DNA of 64,000 bases from Mayamaea pseudoterrestris (GCA_027923505.1 BROI01000001.1:2930719-2994718), one strand, 5' to 3'; shown: positions 1 through 11,302, numbered from the stretch's first letter. The notes: generated by a model from the sequence alone, not told the origin. Program-made: numbers and translations.

Positions 1-634
1 GAACTTTGCGACTGTTTGATAGGCCTCGTTGGAGGACGTAGCTATAATCTTCACCTGCATGATCAATCATCGTGCTATATGATTCTGAGACCATGTGAAG
101 TTTTTCATCGCCAGGATCGTAACGGTGCAAGTGGAAGGGATAGAGATATCCCGACATGTTCATCGAGTCGACCATACGAAAAAATCGTTTCTGCTTCTCA
201 GGATCGCTAAAGGTTGGAGGGGACGGACGAATTTCTGCATCGCGAGGTAGTGCTCTATTTACGTCGCGCAGATGCTCGACGAGTTCCGTGAAGAGAATGG
301 GACTCTCGTCGAGAAAGAATCGGCCATTCGAATCTCGAGGCAGAACCTTATCGCGATCGCCACTAAACATGATCTTCAACTGCCCCGGCACGAATGTGAG
401 CGTCTTTCGCATCACATCCAGATTCCGTCCACCGACATTCAAAGAGATTACATCATTGGGAGATGGCACCTCAAACTGATTGCGGCCGCCAGCTGTTGTC
501 GGCGACTGCAGAGCGGCCGATCCACCATTCTCCATGAGCTTCAACGTTTTGTAGTCGCGTTTCAAAGACTCGTTGTCGTCCTTCACACCTTGCACCTCAT
601 CCAGAATGCGCTTGAGAGTCTCTCTATCGCTCAT
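1..634 (-). CDS. BTB/POZ (KCTD-type T1) domain protein, 3' end beyond window
   Basis: The minus strand is open from an ATG at 634 to the left edge (211 codons seen). The first ~40 residues are charged and look coiled-coil (LKRILDEVQG...). Residues ~60-125 match the potassium-channel-tetramerisation type BTB fold of KCTD proteins: VISLNVGG near residue 60, then the FSGDRD and GRFFLDESP elements. KCTD-type BTB domains oligomerise and often act as cullin-3 adaptors or scaffolds. No channel segments are visible in this part. The C-terminal half lies outside the window, so the overall class cannot be settled. It is divergent from COG6, with ~415 bp between start codons. Confidence 0.75.
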   Translation of the reverse strand, partial: MSDRETLKRILDEVQGVKDDNESLKRDYKTLKLMENGGSAALQSPTTAGGRNQFEVPSPNDVISLNVGGRNLDVMRKTLTFVPGQLKIMFSGDRDKVLPRDSNGRFFLDESPILFTELVEHLRDVNRALPRDAEIRPSPPTFSDPEKQKRFFRMVDSMNMSGYLYPFHLHRYDPGDEKLHMVSESYSTMIDHAGEDYSYVLQRGLSNSRKV

Positions 635-1049
635 TGTCTCAAGAGTCTAAACTTCTTGGAGTATACTGCAAGTTGAACAGCACCTTTTGGGCAGACCAGA
701 AACTTTTTGGCAGCGATAGCGTTGTGTGGTCCATAAGTGGCTGGCGCAACTCGATGTTTGGGCCGAAGGGCTGTTCAAATGGGGATTCCAGTCATGTCTT
801 GATATCAGTCGTTGGTTAATTATGTCATGAATACAATGATGATATAGACGTAAAAGTGCAGTAATAGTGAATACTGCATATTGCATTGTCGCGCATGGAA
901 CGAACAATGACTGCTTGGACAGCCTGAGTACCGGTAAGATTCAGACACAGCAGGAAACGCTCGAGCAACAAGATCCACTCGTCACCATGAGCACCAGCAG
1001 CCCTCAAAGCTAAACTTACTACGAGCAGTTGCAGCGCGGCCAGAGAAAC
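635..1049. promoter_or_regulatory. Divergent intergenic region with a small uORF
   Basis: This non-coding gap separates the divergent start codons of the KCTD-type gene (634, minus) and COG6 (1050, plus). An eight-codon upstream ORF, ATG at 987 and stop at 1013, sits in the probable COG6 leader. No TATA box or other known element stands out. The promoter role is inferred from position only. Confidence 0.35.
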
Positions 1050-3686
1050 ATGACTTCTACTTTTAATGACAACTCTGCGCTTGAAAATGAGCAGCAACCA
1101 ATGAAAACGCAATCGATTCTGAGCGAAAAGGTTTCTCGAGCATTGCAAGTTCGCACCGATACGCCTGCCATGGCGGCTGCGTTGGAAGCGCTCGGGCAGA
1201 TACAGTCGACTGGACCAACGTCAGGAACATTCTCGTCGTCGAAACAAGTATCGTCTACTGCAGTTGTTGATTCGCGCACAGTCCGAGCCGCCATGGAGCA
1301 GGATGCCTTGGCGCAAGCTTTGCAGCTCCAGTCTCAGGTGAAAGGCTTGGTTCAAGCAGTTCGTGACGTTCGCGAGCAAATCTCTGAAACGGCCAATTTT
1401 GCACGGCAGGTATCGAAAGCCATTCAAGCAAATGTCATTGTTGACGAAAACAGTAACAGTGGTATTGTTGGGATGGTGAAGCGAAATGATGAAGTATTTA
1501 ATGAAACGACGTCGGAGGAGTTAGTCTCATCGGATAGCACAATCGTTTCGGCTATGAATGCCGTGCCAATGACGACGGCACTTCAGGAGCAATTACTTGC
1601 CGGTCGTCTTCACGAGGCTTTTGTTCATCGCGATGCGGCAAAGCAGCGAGTGGAAGCCGTGCATGCATTTTTTGATCGCTTTGATTTGTCGCCACAAGAA
1701 GCACGACTCTTGGAGCAGTATTCCTTTGAAGATGTTTCACTGAATTTGGATGAGGACGAGACTCTCATGCACTCAGGTTCGGACAGTGATAGCATGCCAG
1801 CCAATGGAGTTGCGTTCCTACGGGCACTCGAGCGCCTGCGTAGGGTTCGTCGTGCGTTGACGGAGACGTTTGGGAGTCCTCGCGACATTTCAATGGCAAC
1901 CACATCTAACACCGGTAACTCGATGCAAAAGGATGGTTTGGCGCCTTCGTCGGCATTGCGCATGATGGAGCGGTTGGCGCAGACGCAGGAGCGAGCATAT
2001 GAGCGACTGTACCACTGGTTGCAATCGTATTTGCATCTTTCACACCAGTCGGCTCCAACGTCGTCGAGCGCCATGCAGCAACAGCAACTCCCAAACTCCA
2101 CCGCCGCCGAAGGGCTTGAGGAAGCTATTCAGCATCCTTTCGTTCAACTTGCTCTGCACACACTCCGCCACGTGCCCGCCTTCTACACGCATACTCTCGA
2201 GTTGATTGCAAGCAGTCGTCGGACGGAGCAAACAAAGCGTTTTCTCTTGGCGCTCACCACGACGAATAGTGGACTGGCAACGGCTCCGCTTGAACTTAAA
2301 AGTCAATCACAAGACCCGGTCGGGTACACGGCAGATCTGTTGGCGTGGGCGTTTTCTGCATTCAGTGTTGAAGCCGATGTAGCCAAGGGATTATTTCGTA
2401 GACATGCTCGAGGTAGTGGTTTGACGCATGGAAGTGATGGTGTGAACGAGTTAAACGATGAGAGTCATAATTCGTCTCGTCGCGAAGACAGTGTGGAGGA
2501 CGAAGACGACACGTTTCGTGGCGACGATGATGGTATGTTTAGCAGTATTGACAAGCCCATGACGGCGCAGGATATGCTGGCCATGAGCATGAGTGGACTA
2601 GCACGCCCTCTCAAATCGCGCATTATGCAAGTCATTGCTCGACTTGCTCGTCGTCCCGATCAAGATGGCAATGAAGACAATGATGAAGATGACGACGGGC
2701 ATGATGGTTTGGATGACTTTGAAGAAGAAGGAAGGGTTCAGCGCAATCGAGTAGCTCACTTGTACGAGCTTTGTGGACTGCTTCTCTTTTATACTAGTGT
2801 CATGGAAACGACGATTAACAAGCTGCAGCTGCATGGAAGTGAGGCGTCAACAGCTGTTACAAAGGAAGATGAGGGGGGAAATTCGGATAGTCGTGGCGCC
2901 GAACAAAACCCACTCCTGACGAGTCTCGTTGAGTGTTTTGCGGAAGCCACAAAAGCTTACGAGGCGACCGTTCGTGTGTACGCTGCAGTGATGGGCCAGT
3001 TGTCAGCGAGCACTGGGGAGTCTGAGTCAGCCTTGACACATCTGCTTCTTGTCAAAATTGCGCAGGTGCGACAACAATCTCCAGGCTTTGCCAAAGATGT
3101 GGAATGCCCTGAGGCGTATGCCGACATTCTATTGATTGACTGGGTGACACATATTCTGATTCAAGCCGCCATTGCCAGTTGCAGGACTTTGGATGATGCC
3201 GTCACGCTTCAACAGTCAGTGGCAGCATCGAAACAGGCAGGCATGAAAATCGTGGCTGCGGAGCAACTTGATGAAGCTATAGAAGCAAAGGAGGTTGTTT
3301 TGATTCAGCAGCTGGTAGCGCAAGAGTCGAATAAAGTCTTGGACCTCTGCGGACTAGGGCAAGTGACGGCTAATTTAATGCTTTGGCAAGAAGTGCAGGG
3401 CGGTGGAACGCAAATGGTCGCGTATCCCGGTCTTTCGCCGCAAGAGGTGGAAGCGGGCTTGAAAGAGTTTTATGCGTCACTGTACTCGCCACCGATTCCT
3501 TCATTAGAGACCACGGTTAAGGATCCTGTACTTCGAAAAAATGCACGATCCAAAATCGCAGAAAGCGTGTGCGAAACTTATGAGAGACTTTACGAAGCTA
3601 TTTCATCTCCGGCCCACGGAGGGTATGACGACACTTCCTTCCTCGGCCATACTCCTGACCAAGTTCGGACGCTAATCATGCATTAA
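1050..3686 (+). CDS. COG6: Conserved oligomeric Golgi complex subunit 6 (COG6)
   Basis: Single-exon, 878 codons. COG6 is a subunit of the COG vesicle tether that maintains retrograde intra-Golgi traffic. Family-typical blocks appear in the usual order: an N-terminal coiled-coil region, MERLAQTQERAYERLYHW at ~310, DPVGYTADLLAWAF at ~420, GLARPLKSRI near 515, and a C-terminal HTPDQVRTLI ending, which matches the end of animal COG6. Two acidic low-complexity inserts (around residues 470-500 and 535-555) make it longer than animal COG6 (about 650 residues). The ATG at 1050 is chosen because the frame further upstream has only a TTG. Lobe B of COG would include this subunit with COG5, 7 and 8; those genes are not in the window. 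Confidence 0.92.
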   Translation: MTSTFNDNSALENEQQPMKTQSILSEKVSRALQVRTDTPAMAAALEALGQIQSTGPTSGTFSSSKQVSSTAVVDSRTVRAAMEQDALAQALQLQSQVKGLVQAVRDVREQISETANFARQVSKAIQANVIVDENSNSGIVGMVKRNDEVFNETTSEELVSSDSTIVSAMNAVPMTTALQEQLLAGRLHEAFVHRDAAKQRVEAVHAFFDRFDLSPQEARLLEQYSFEDVSLNLDEDETLMHSGSDSDSMPANGVAFLRALERLRRVRRALTETFGSPRDISMATTSNTGNSMQKDGLAPSSALRMMERLAQTQERAYERLYHWLQSYLHLSHQSAPTSSSAMQQQQLPNSTAAEGLEEAIQHPFVQLALHTLRHVPAFYTHTLELIASSRRTEQTKRFLLALTTTNSGLATAPLELKSQSQDPVGYTADLLAWAFSAFSVEADVAKGLFRRHARGSGLTHGSDGVNELNDESHNSSRREDSVEDEDDTFRGDDDGMFSSIDKPMTAQDMLAMSMSGLARPLKSRIMQVIARLARRPDQDGNEDNDEDDDGHDGLDDFEEEGRVQRNRVAHLYELCGLLLFYTSVMETTINKLQLHGSEASTAVTKEDEGGNSDSRGAEQNPLLTSLVECFAEATKAYEATVRVYAAVMGQLSASTGESESALTHLLLVKIAQVRQQSPGFAKDVECPEAYADILLIDWVTHILIQAAIASCRTLDDAVTLQQSVAASKQAGMKIVAAEQLDEAIEAKEVVLIQQLVAQESNKVLDLCGLGQVTANLMLWQEVQGGGTQMVAYPGLSPQEVEAGLKEFYASLYSPPIPSLETTVKDPVLRKNARSKIAESVCETYERLYEAISSPAHGGYDDTSFLGHTPDQVRTLIMH

Positions 3687-3926
3687 ATAGTAGTCTTTTT
3701 AGTATTGGTTTACGTTAATTACATCTTGCGTTACGAAGCTAAGTCGTGCTCGTTGTGATGGCAACATTCAAATCAAAGATACTGTAACGAAGCGACACGA
3801 CATGCTTCTCGTGATTGTCGCATCATTCGTTCGACCGATATGACCACAGAGTGAGCTCCCTTCGTCTACGAGTATATTAAGCGTGCATATTTACAGTAAC
3901 TTGAATCACAGATTGCTCTACTGCTA

Positions 3927-4247
3927 ATGGCTGCATCTCATGGACGAGAAGCGTTGCTTCAGTTGTACAAGCAGCTTTTGAGGTCCGCCGAAACATTTCC
4001 GTCCAAGAATCGTTTGAAAATTTACCAAGCAATTCGTGACGACTGGCGCGACAATAAACATATTGAGGGTGTTAAGCTACAACAGCAATTATCAGTGGCT
4101 TATAAAGGTTTATCGCAGCTTCGGCAATTTGATGAGACGGAAATGACTGGCGGCCAGGTGGATTCTACGAATTGGAGCGTCAAGCTGGAACAGAACCCCA
4201 TGCCAAAACCGGATGACTACGATGAACGAAAGAAGAAAAAGAAATAG
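3927..4247 (+). CDS. LYR-motif (Complex1_LYR) family small protein
   Basis: 106 residues. The start has the LYR-family pattern: a short N-terminus, then LLQLYKQLLR (LYK in place of LYR), a second basic helix with IRDDWRDNKHI and a third helix (KGLSQLRQFD). LYR proteins bind the mitochondrial acyl carrier protein and serve as complex I/II subunits, Fe-S or complex assembly factors. The C-terminus is lysine-rich. It resembles small assembly-type LYRMs more than the large complex I subunits, but the exact orthologue is not clear. A second LYR protein, NDUFB9, is encoded at 37518-38199. The start is the first ATG, 20 nt after a stop-rich AT leader. It converges on ClpX. Confidence 0.75.
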   Translation: MAASHGREALLQLYKQLLRSAETFPSKNRLKIYQAIRDDWRDNKHIEGVKLQQQLSVAYKGLSQLRQFDETEMTGGQVDSTNWSVKLEQNPMPKPDDYDERKKKKK

Positions 4248-4485
4248 TTTTGCTCACTTACTTAATAATGTTTCAAAGGACAAATTGGTCTCACATCGAA
4301 GGTTTTGTTGTCTGAATGGAGAAGGATTTCCAGTCCTTCGATCGCTCGTGCTTAACAATACTGAATACAAAATACAATCAAAGGAGCTATTTGCAATTAA
4401 AAACGTTTAAATATATATGTATGCTCGACGAACCGTTTCTCGCGGGCTCGAATCGAATGTTTCGCTGCTCTGGAGCAGCTAGTGT

Positions 4486-6987
4486 CTACGCTGCCACTTC
4501 ACGCTCGAGGTCTATGTCCTCGTCAATATTGACACAAGCAGCGCCTTCCACTTCTGTAGCTCCACTTTCGACCAACTCTTCGTACCGCGTAACTGTCATC
4601 TCCGGACTCTTCAAAAGAATAGGCTTGCGCTCGCCTCGAACAGCAGGGGCGTCGACGTACACGGTATGGACATCAGGAAGTGACGGCACAATGTATTGAG
4701 CATCCATGATGATATTGTCGGTAATAGAACGAAGGCCACGAGCGCCTGTACCACGAGAAAAAGCAGTTTTAGCAATCTCCTCCAGGCCGTCCTTCGTCAC
4801 ATGAAAATTGACGTCGTCCATGGCAAACAATCGAGTGTACTGCTTCATGATCGAGTTCTTCGGCACCGTTAAAATATCCACCAGGTTCTCGATATCCAAA
4901 CCCTTGGTCGAAACAATGACAGGAAAGCGCCCGACAAATTCAGGAATTAAACCGTACTCGACAAGGTCTTTGGGAACAGCGTTGTCAAAATACCGGCCCT
5001 GCACCTTGTGATCGTCAACATTCTTTTTCATCTTGGCATTAAAGCCAATTGATGCAGCGTCCATGCGTCGATTGATGATTCTTTCAAGACCTGAAAAAGC
5101 TCCACCGCAAATGAACAGAATATTCGTCGTGTCGATCTGAAGAAAGTCGCCGCGTGGGTTCTTTCGGCCTGGTTCCTGCAAGTTACAAAGGGTTTCCATA
5201 TGTGAAAATGTTGAGACACGTTCATGAAAGCCGTCACATCGACTATACATCCCAAAATCATAGTACCTTGGGAACGTTAACAGTGTTGCCTTCGACAATC
5301 TTGAGCAGGGCGTGTTGTACTCCTTCGCCAGAAACGTCGCGGCTAATGCTAACATTTCCTCCCGACTTCCTTATCTTGTCGCACTCGTCGATGTAAACAA
5401 TGCCGCGCTGACAACGCTCAATGTCTTGACCACTTTCGAGATAAAGCTTAAAAAGAATGCTTTCAACGTCTTCACCAACGTAGCCAGCTTGTGTCTGCAA
5501 CAAGAAAAGCAAATGACAGCAATTAGCGATGCAGTTGACAAGCCGCCTGCGCACTACTCGACAAATCACATACCAAGCATGTAGCATCGGCGATTACGAG
5601 AGGAACGTCAATAATTTTGGCAAGAGTCTTGACAAGAAGCGTCTATTATAGAGAAACAGGGGTCAGCAGAGTGCAAAAGCCGGACGATAAATTTCACGAG
5701 ATGCACACACATACCTTTCCGCTACCAGTCGGTCCAAGTAGAAGAATATTGCTCTTGTCAATCTCACATTCCTCAACGTCGCGAGCAAACGTTTCGTCAC
5801 GAATGTTGTTGATGCTGTCAATATCTGGCGCCTCGCAAAATGGTTTCTTCGTGTCTATCTTTCCTTGCACCGTTCCAAAATTACCAAGATTTAAATCTTG
5901 CAAGGTAGGACCATGACTTGAATGATGAGCCGGACCACCTGCCGCCACATAGTTAGCTTCTTCCAACTCTGCCTTGCGCATCTCCTCCATGGCCTGCTGC
6001 GACTCGGCGAGCGAAATTCGCTTGTAGTGGTTGTACACGCCAACCGAAAGGGCCACCTTTACTTCCTTTTGCCCAATGACATAGTCGTTCAAATTTTTCA
6101 TTATCTGTTGTGGCGTTGGCATCTTTTTCATCTCATATTCCGGGGTTCGCCGCGCGTCCTCTCGGGGAGCGGAAGCACCGCCATGTTCCGCATCTTGCCC
6201 GGGCGCCTGTCGCGTCGTGTAGATTTTGGGGTCATTGTTATTGTTATTGCTGCCATGGCTATCTGGCATGTGACGCAACAAAAGCATTTGCGGGTCCGTC
6301 GTTGTCGTAGCATCTTGTCGGATGTGCGGAATCTTCACTCGCTCATCAAGAGAGTCATCATATGGATGACGCGAGCTTTCGTCGACCCCATGACCAAGAG
6401 TAAAAAATCCAGAGCAAGCCGCACAGTAAAATTGATTCTCCTGGAAATCCCCGTGTTGAAAGGTCATTTGCGTTCCGCATCTAGGGCCTGTGGGTATTTG
6501 CGCCGCAAGAAATTTAGGAAAGTTTCTACCAGTCTCGAGCCTTCTTCTCTCGATAAATTCACTTACATCGATGCCTTCCACTGCCTCCATCCCCGCCAGA
6601 TTTTCGAGATATTGGCTTGCTACTCATTTCGTAGTCCGACGCTGTTGGTGGAGGATACGGCCTGGACGTTACATTTGATGGCGGCGGTCTTGATCCAGCC
6701 GCAGACATGAAAGTGCTGGATAGCTCTTCACTTGTTTCGTGGTGGCCATCGTCATCATCATAATCGTAGGCCAATGCCAAGGCTAGCTGGGGAGGCGCAT
6801 TACGAATAGATTGGACATTTCGATAACTGCAGTCCAAGCCTTCGGCAGCACTGGACCAATGGCACTTCGGAATCTGCTGCCACGAGGGACTGGCCGGAAA
6901 ATTCAGATTTACACCAACACCCTTAAGCCAATGAGCTCCCTTGCGCTTGAAGCCAATGGCATGGCTTGACGTTGCCCGTAGCATCAT
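4486..6987 (-). CDS. CLPX: Mitochondrial ClpX, AAA+ unfoldase of the ClpXP protease (five exons)
   Basis: Predicted exons: 6987-6567, 6487-5715, 5642-5574, 5494-5267, 5175-4486, giving ~726 residues. The basic N-terminus (MMLRATS...) looks like a mitochondrial presequence. A four-cysteine zinc-binding domain follows: CPRC at 141-144 and CAAC at 162-165. Its first cysteine codon is created by splicing the 79-nt intron 6488-6566. Then come Walker A GPTGSGK (392-398, at the end of exon 2), the GYVG pore loop (~425), Walker B IVYIDE (~453-458) and the IGF loop (~540) that docks on ClpP. ClpX unfolds substrates for ClpP in the matrix. The region between zinc finger and AAA domain is enlarged and Asn-rich. 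All introns have GT-AG ends and three are phase 0. The 7002 GTG upstream is not used as start. Confidence 0.93.
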
Positions 6988-7366
6988 GTTGCACTTGTTC
7001 ACGACTAGGAGAAGATTTTGCTTGTGACCAGCGATGACACGGCTCGTTCACAAGCGAGCGACCGAATCCATAAAACGAGGGACGGAACATCGAGTGTCGT
7101 CATTCGCGCGCGATCCAATTTCTATGCCAAAGAGCGCATCCGCCACAAAATGCAGATCTTGTACACTTTAGCCTATAGCTCATGCATTTCAGTCACGCAG
7201 AGTTTCGCCGACAGATGCGTTTTCGGGTTGCTTTCGACGTGTCACAACTACTCCCCTGCGTCGGCAATTGACGTCCGGTCCTTTCATCGTCTCACAATCG
7301 GCTCCGGCCGAGCGAAAGCTCGATCGATCCTATTCCTGACCTCTCCAAAACCCAATTACTTCCACC
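6988..7366. promoter_or_regulatory. Divergent intergenic region between ClpX and the ELK-motif gene
   Basis: A 379-bp gap between two divergent start codons. An open frame crosses it (7018-7389) but overlaps the start of the next gene, has no family resemblance and begins with a non-ATG codon. I regard the stretch as promoters and leaders. No recognisable core element is seen. Confidence 0.3.
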
Positions 7367-9266
7367 ATGCCATCCTGGCTTTCACCTAAAGTTGGGACTG
7401 TCCCACAAGCAGGACAACCAAGCAGAAAAGATAGACGATCTAGAAAGGAAGCGTCAAAGAAGGGAATCACCATGGAGGTAAGTCGGAAGCACACGTTGCT
7501 CGCCATCGTGGCGCGCTCGTTTCGTTAGCGAGGCGGTACTCAGGGTCATTCCTTCATCTTTACTTATGGCGTGATGACGTATGTGCGAACTTGCGTTAAG
7601 TGATTATATGTCAATGGATGACTTTTGAGCTCCTGGATCCTCGGCCATGGGTGGTGGCTTGAGAGTAGCGAATGATTCGTGCCGTTGGCGGCGGTTCAAC
7701 GACCGTGTAGGTCGTGCGGATTTGAAGAGTAGTATTTTACTCACCATGACGCGTCGATGTTTGTCAATGCAGGATTTAAAGAAGCAAACGGCGCTTCGAC
7801 TTGCGCACGAGCAGAAGAAACGGCCGACGGAAGGATCGAAAGGGCCTTCTCCAACAGCTGCTGGTCCTACTCCTTCCATGCCTCCTTCATCCATGGTATA
7901 TTCACCGCATCATCAAGGACCGCCGGCTCCGAATCACTACGACATGCCACACTCGAGCATACCGGGAATGGTGCCTCAAACTACGTATGGCGTTGTTCCA
8001 TTTGCGTCGCCTGGTCCGTCGATGCAAGGACCGCCAGTTGTGCCAGTAAACGTAGAATCGATGAGTAACTTCCAGAAACAGGGATCTGCTCAAGACCTGA
8101 GCAACTCAAAATTACCGCACGGTTTGACAGTGCAGGAATTGAAAGAGATGACCAAGGCTCGTCTTCAAGCGGAAGCATCCAAGGCGGAAGTCTCTTCGAT
8201 GGAACGCCGTGAGCAGCCTCCAGCGATTAGTCCTCTTCCGATGCAACATCCTATTCATTCTTCACAGAGCCGATCAAGAACGCAGAGCCGTGATGGCTGG
8301 TCACAATGCTCGCGCGGGGATGCCGATGAATATAGTGTTTGTTCAACTACCTCAGACTTTCCGGGATCGGAGTCGGCATTTGGAGTTAGTGGTCCATCGC
8401 CCGCTCCTTCTCCATTTACACCGAATCGTGCTTATCTTGGATCGTATGGGTCAGTCGCTGGTGCCGGGTCACCTCTCCCGGAGATGGTTGCTTTCACGGG
8501 TTCGGGGTCGATGGCTTTTGGAGGAACGCCGGATTACTACAATGCCAATCGGCGTCGCGCACAGACCCTCTCTCCTCGTCAAGGATTATCTTATGTAGAC
8601 GAGGAGCGACAAGTGTTACCAAGCCAACAGTTTCACGGTATGCCATCATTCGGCTCTCCAATGATCAATAGTCAATATTCACAATTTTCTAACAATTCAA
8701 GCGTTGATTTAATCGGCGGACTACCGACAAGACCGAACATGCTTGGCACTGACAATCGGGCACGCACTTACTCATTGGACCCGACAAGCATCAGCGATCG
8801 GGCTGTAGGTAGCCCTGACTGGCTAGACAATCGTCCTCGCACGTCGTCAGCTGCCTCGCTGCCCGCCACGTCGCAGACTGCCGAGGAGTTTTTCATGATG
8901 GAACCTCCGCAGTTTCAGCGAAGCTCCTTCCATCGTCTATCGACTGAGATAGGTGTTTTGGATGAGGAACACGTCTCGCGTCCGTCGGTTACTGGGCTGG
9001 CCGATGTTTTCCGAAAGTCTCCACCGCCAGGTTTTGGGACTTCGACGACTGGGCGCGGAGCTGTCGATGCCTTGGGTTCGCACAATAGCACAGTCCAATC
9101 AAGCAGCGCTGGTCTTGGCAATATGCCTTTTTATGGTGGCGGTGGTGATGTCAGGAGCCGTGCATCGACATGGGCTCCAGACTCCATGTTTGGAACGTCG
9201 TCACCGTCCGGTGGCTTGGGTATGGAGGAGCTAGCTGCGATTCTCAAGCTGTCAGAAGCAGAATAG
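7367..9266 (+). CDS. Low-complexity Ser/Pro-rich protein with ELK-type repeat motifs
   Basis: Predicted exons 7367-7477 and 7773-9266 (534 residues). The donor is GAG|GTAAGT and the acceptor TCAATGCAG. Exon 1 starts MPSWLSPK and ends GITME; joining restores GITMEDLKKQTALRLAHE. A second copy of the same motif, GLTVQELKEMTKARLQAE, lies about 110 residues later. The rest is rich in Ser, Pro, Gly and Gln and predicted to be disordered, with a short helical end (MEELAAILKLSEAE). I recall similar ELKxxT motifs in stramenopile proteins of unknown function, but no biochemical role is known to me. A regulatory or scaffolding role is a guess. The 295-nt intron is the longest in the window. Confidence 0.7.
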
Positions 9267-9725
9267 TTGTCTTGGGGGGCTTGCGTAATTAGAGTGAACC
9301 GGCTTGCGGATGCAAGTTTATGCATGGATGGTATTTTCACCGCGATGGTGATGACAACGCCTTGGACGTTGCGTGTATGTTTTTATTCTTTGGTTGAATG
9401 TGTGTTGGCAATGGCGAAGTATGTGCAGTACGCCAAGTATTGATTGAGGGAAGACCCTAAGATATGTTGATGTTGCAAGGTTTGCTGTGCTCGTTTATTG
9501 GGCTGTTTGTGCACAACGATAAATTATATGATAAATCTACATTTGATATAAACTGTGACTATGGATGTATAGCAGATCGAATGGCGGTATAAAATTTCCC
9601 TACCGTCATGTGAATACAACCAACCGGTAGACATCGGTTTCCGCGACTGTATTTATAGTGTGGAGAAAAATGGTCCACCGTGGCTCTGATTCAACTATGT
9701 TTCAACGCCAGGTCGTTGTAATAAT
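9267..9725. other. Convergent 3' intergenic region
   Basis: 459 bp between two convergent genes. It becomes AT-rich around 9520-9600 and probably holds both 3' UTRs and poly(A) signals. I see no gene, repeat or structured RNA in it. Confidence 0.4.
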
Positions 9726-11302
9726 CTATTCATGCTTCAATTTCGAAGACTCAGCTTCCTCCGCTTCCTTTAACTTCTTGGCCACCAGCTGACGGTTCTG
9801 CTCCTCCAACTCTTCTTCCTTCTTTTCGTTAGCAGCGTCAACTTTGCAAGCAAGTGCCCCGTACAGTTTCGTAAAGAGCGCGGCACGAGCACCCTTGTTC
9901 CAGTCACTGTTGAGCATGCTATAAATATTGCTGTCGCGACTGGACTCCTTGACAATCTTGTGCTTAAACAGCATGCCCTCCACTGTAAAGCCCAGGCGTG
10001 TTGCCAGTTTGCGCTTGTGAACGTCTTGCGAGTCAATACAAATCTGTATGCGCCGGTAACCGTAGCCATACAGTCGATCCATCATCAAAAAGATAGCCTC
10101 CAGTTGTTCGGGACATCCCTCAAAGGCCGCTTGCATCAACGGTGGCTCAATTTGTATAGTGAGATTCTTTGGGTCGTCATTCGTCAAGAGAAACGCACCC
10201 ATCAAGCGATCTGTAACTGCATGCACAATAGCAAACGCGGCTTCGTTCGGCATGTGCTGAAAGACAAAAGACTTGGCCATTTCCTCGTCCGATTTGAATG
10301 GTCCTTCGGGCTGAAAACTCCAAACCTCTTCCGGATCAAATGCTTTGTTCTGCAATCCTGGTTCGCCCGAAGTAAGTGTATACAGCTCCTTTAAGTGACG
10401 TGAATCATCAAGAGCTTCCAAGCGAACATATCGTCCAACAATATCAGCCGGGCGCGTTTTCCAAAGCTCCAAGTATTTGTCGTCCGTCTTGTGGTTGGCG
10501 CAGCAAATGGCTTCGTACATGCGGCCGTACGACCGACGGTACAAGTCACTGACATATGGACCGCAACCAGCAAACCCTCGAGCATAGGCTTCAAAACGCG
10601 ACTCTGGTCTACCGGGCAACGTAGCGCCTGTGAATAACGAATTGGTAGTATGGATGAGATGATGGAAAAAGAATGACAGGCGTGCGTTACCTGTCCAACG
10701 ATGTTGACTTTGCTGACTACCAGGCCACTTCAAGACCGACAAAGCGTAACATTCCAATCAAACTCACCTCCAGGCTTGTCCTGACATGTCCGATAGGCCT
10801 TGTAATAGTTCTCTTGATACATGGGCGGAATGTAATACTCAAAACCTTTCGACTCGTCGTGCTGCAAAAGGTCCTTTGCCGCAACCTTGCGATTCTCCGG
10901 CGCGACATTGGCCAGCATGGACATGAGCTTGGTAGATCCCTGCATGCGTTCGTGTCGGACGCAATTTTGCATCATGCGCTCGCGGGCATCCAGAAGCGTC
11001 TCCAACAAGAGGGGTCGTTGCGATCGAGCATCGTGAGGAGCGACAATAGTCGTCTCGCCAGTCTCAGCTTGCTGCTTAATGCGCTGAAAGGATCCACCCA
11101 TGATCAACAGAGCAACGACAGCCGACACTGTCGAGACGAAAACTAAACATCCAAAGAGTATTCCGTAGCGCTGCGCCGTTGGCATGTCGGATAGCCCCAT
11201 GGCTTCTAGCAAAGCATCAATGCTGCCAAACTTGGATGTGATTTCCACGAACGCGATTCGAAGCTTTTCAAAGTCATCCGTGTCTTTATTTGAGTATCCC
11301 AT
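9726..11302 (-). CDS. Membrane-anchored GNAT-type N-acetyltransferase
   Basis: Predicted exons 11302-10768 and 10627-9726 (478 residues); the 140-nt intron has GTGAGT and CACAG ends. Residues ~45-75 form one strong hydrophobic segment (YGILFGCLVFVSTVSAVVAL), so the N-terminus looks anchored in a membrane. From about residue 255 there is a RimJ/RimL-like GNAT acetyltransferase domain: RYVRLEALD at its start, an FLMMDRLYGYGYRRIQI stretch and KLATRLGFTVEG, typical of the acetyl-CoA-binding half. A charged helical tail (KKEEELEEQ...) closes the protein. GNAT enzymes transfer acetyl groups from acetyl-CoA to amines; the substrate is unknown. Further in-frame ATGs exist upstream (to about 11560), but MGYSNKD at 11302 gives the most protein-like start. 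Confidence 0.75.

Noticed and set aside
4430-4470. tRNA-like T-loop sequence (ggctcgaatcg)
   Set aside because: No matching stems, D-arm or anticodon arm around it.
7018-7389. 123-codon plus-strand open frame upstream of the ELK-motif gene
   Set aside because: Starts at a non-ATG codon, overlaps the real start in another frame and looks like random sequence.
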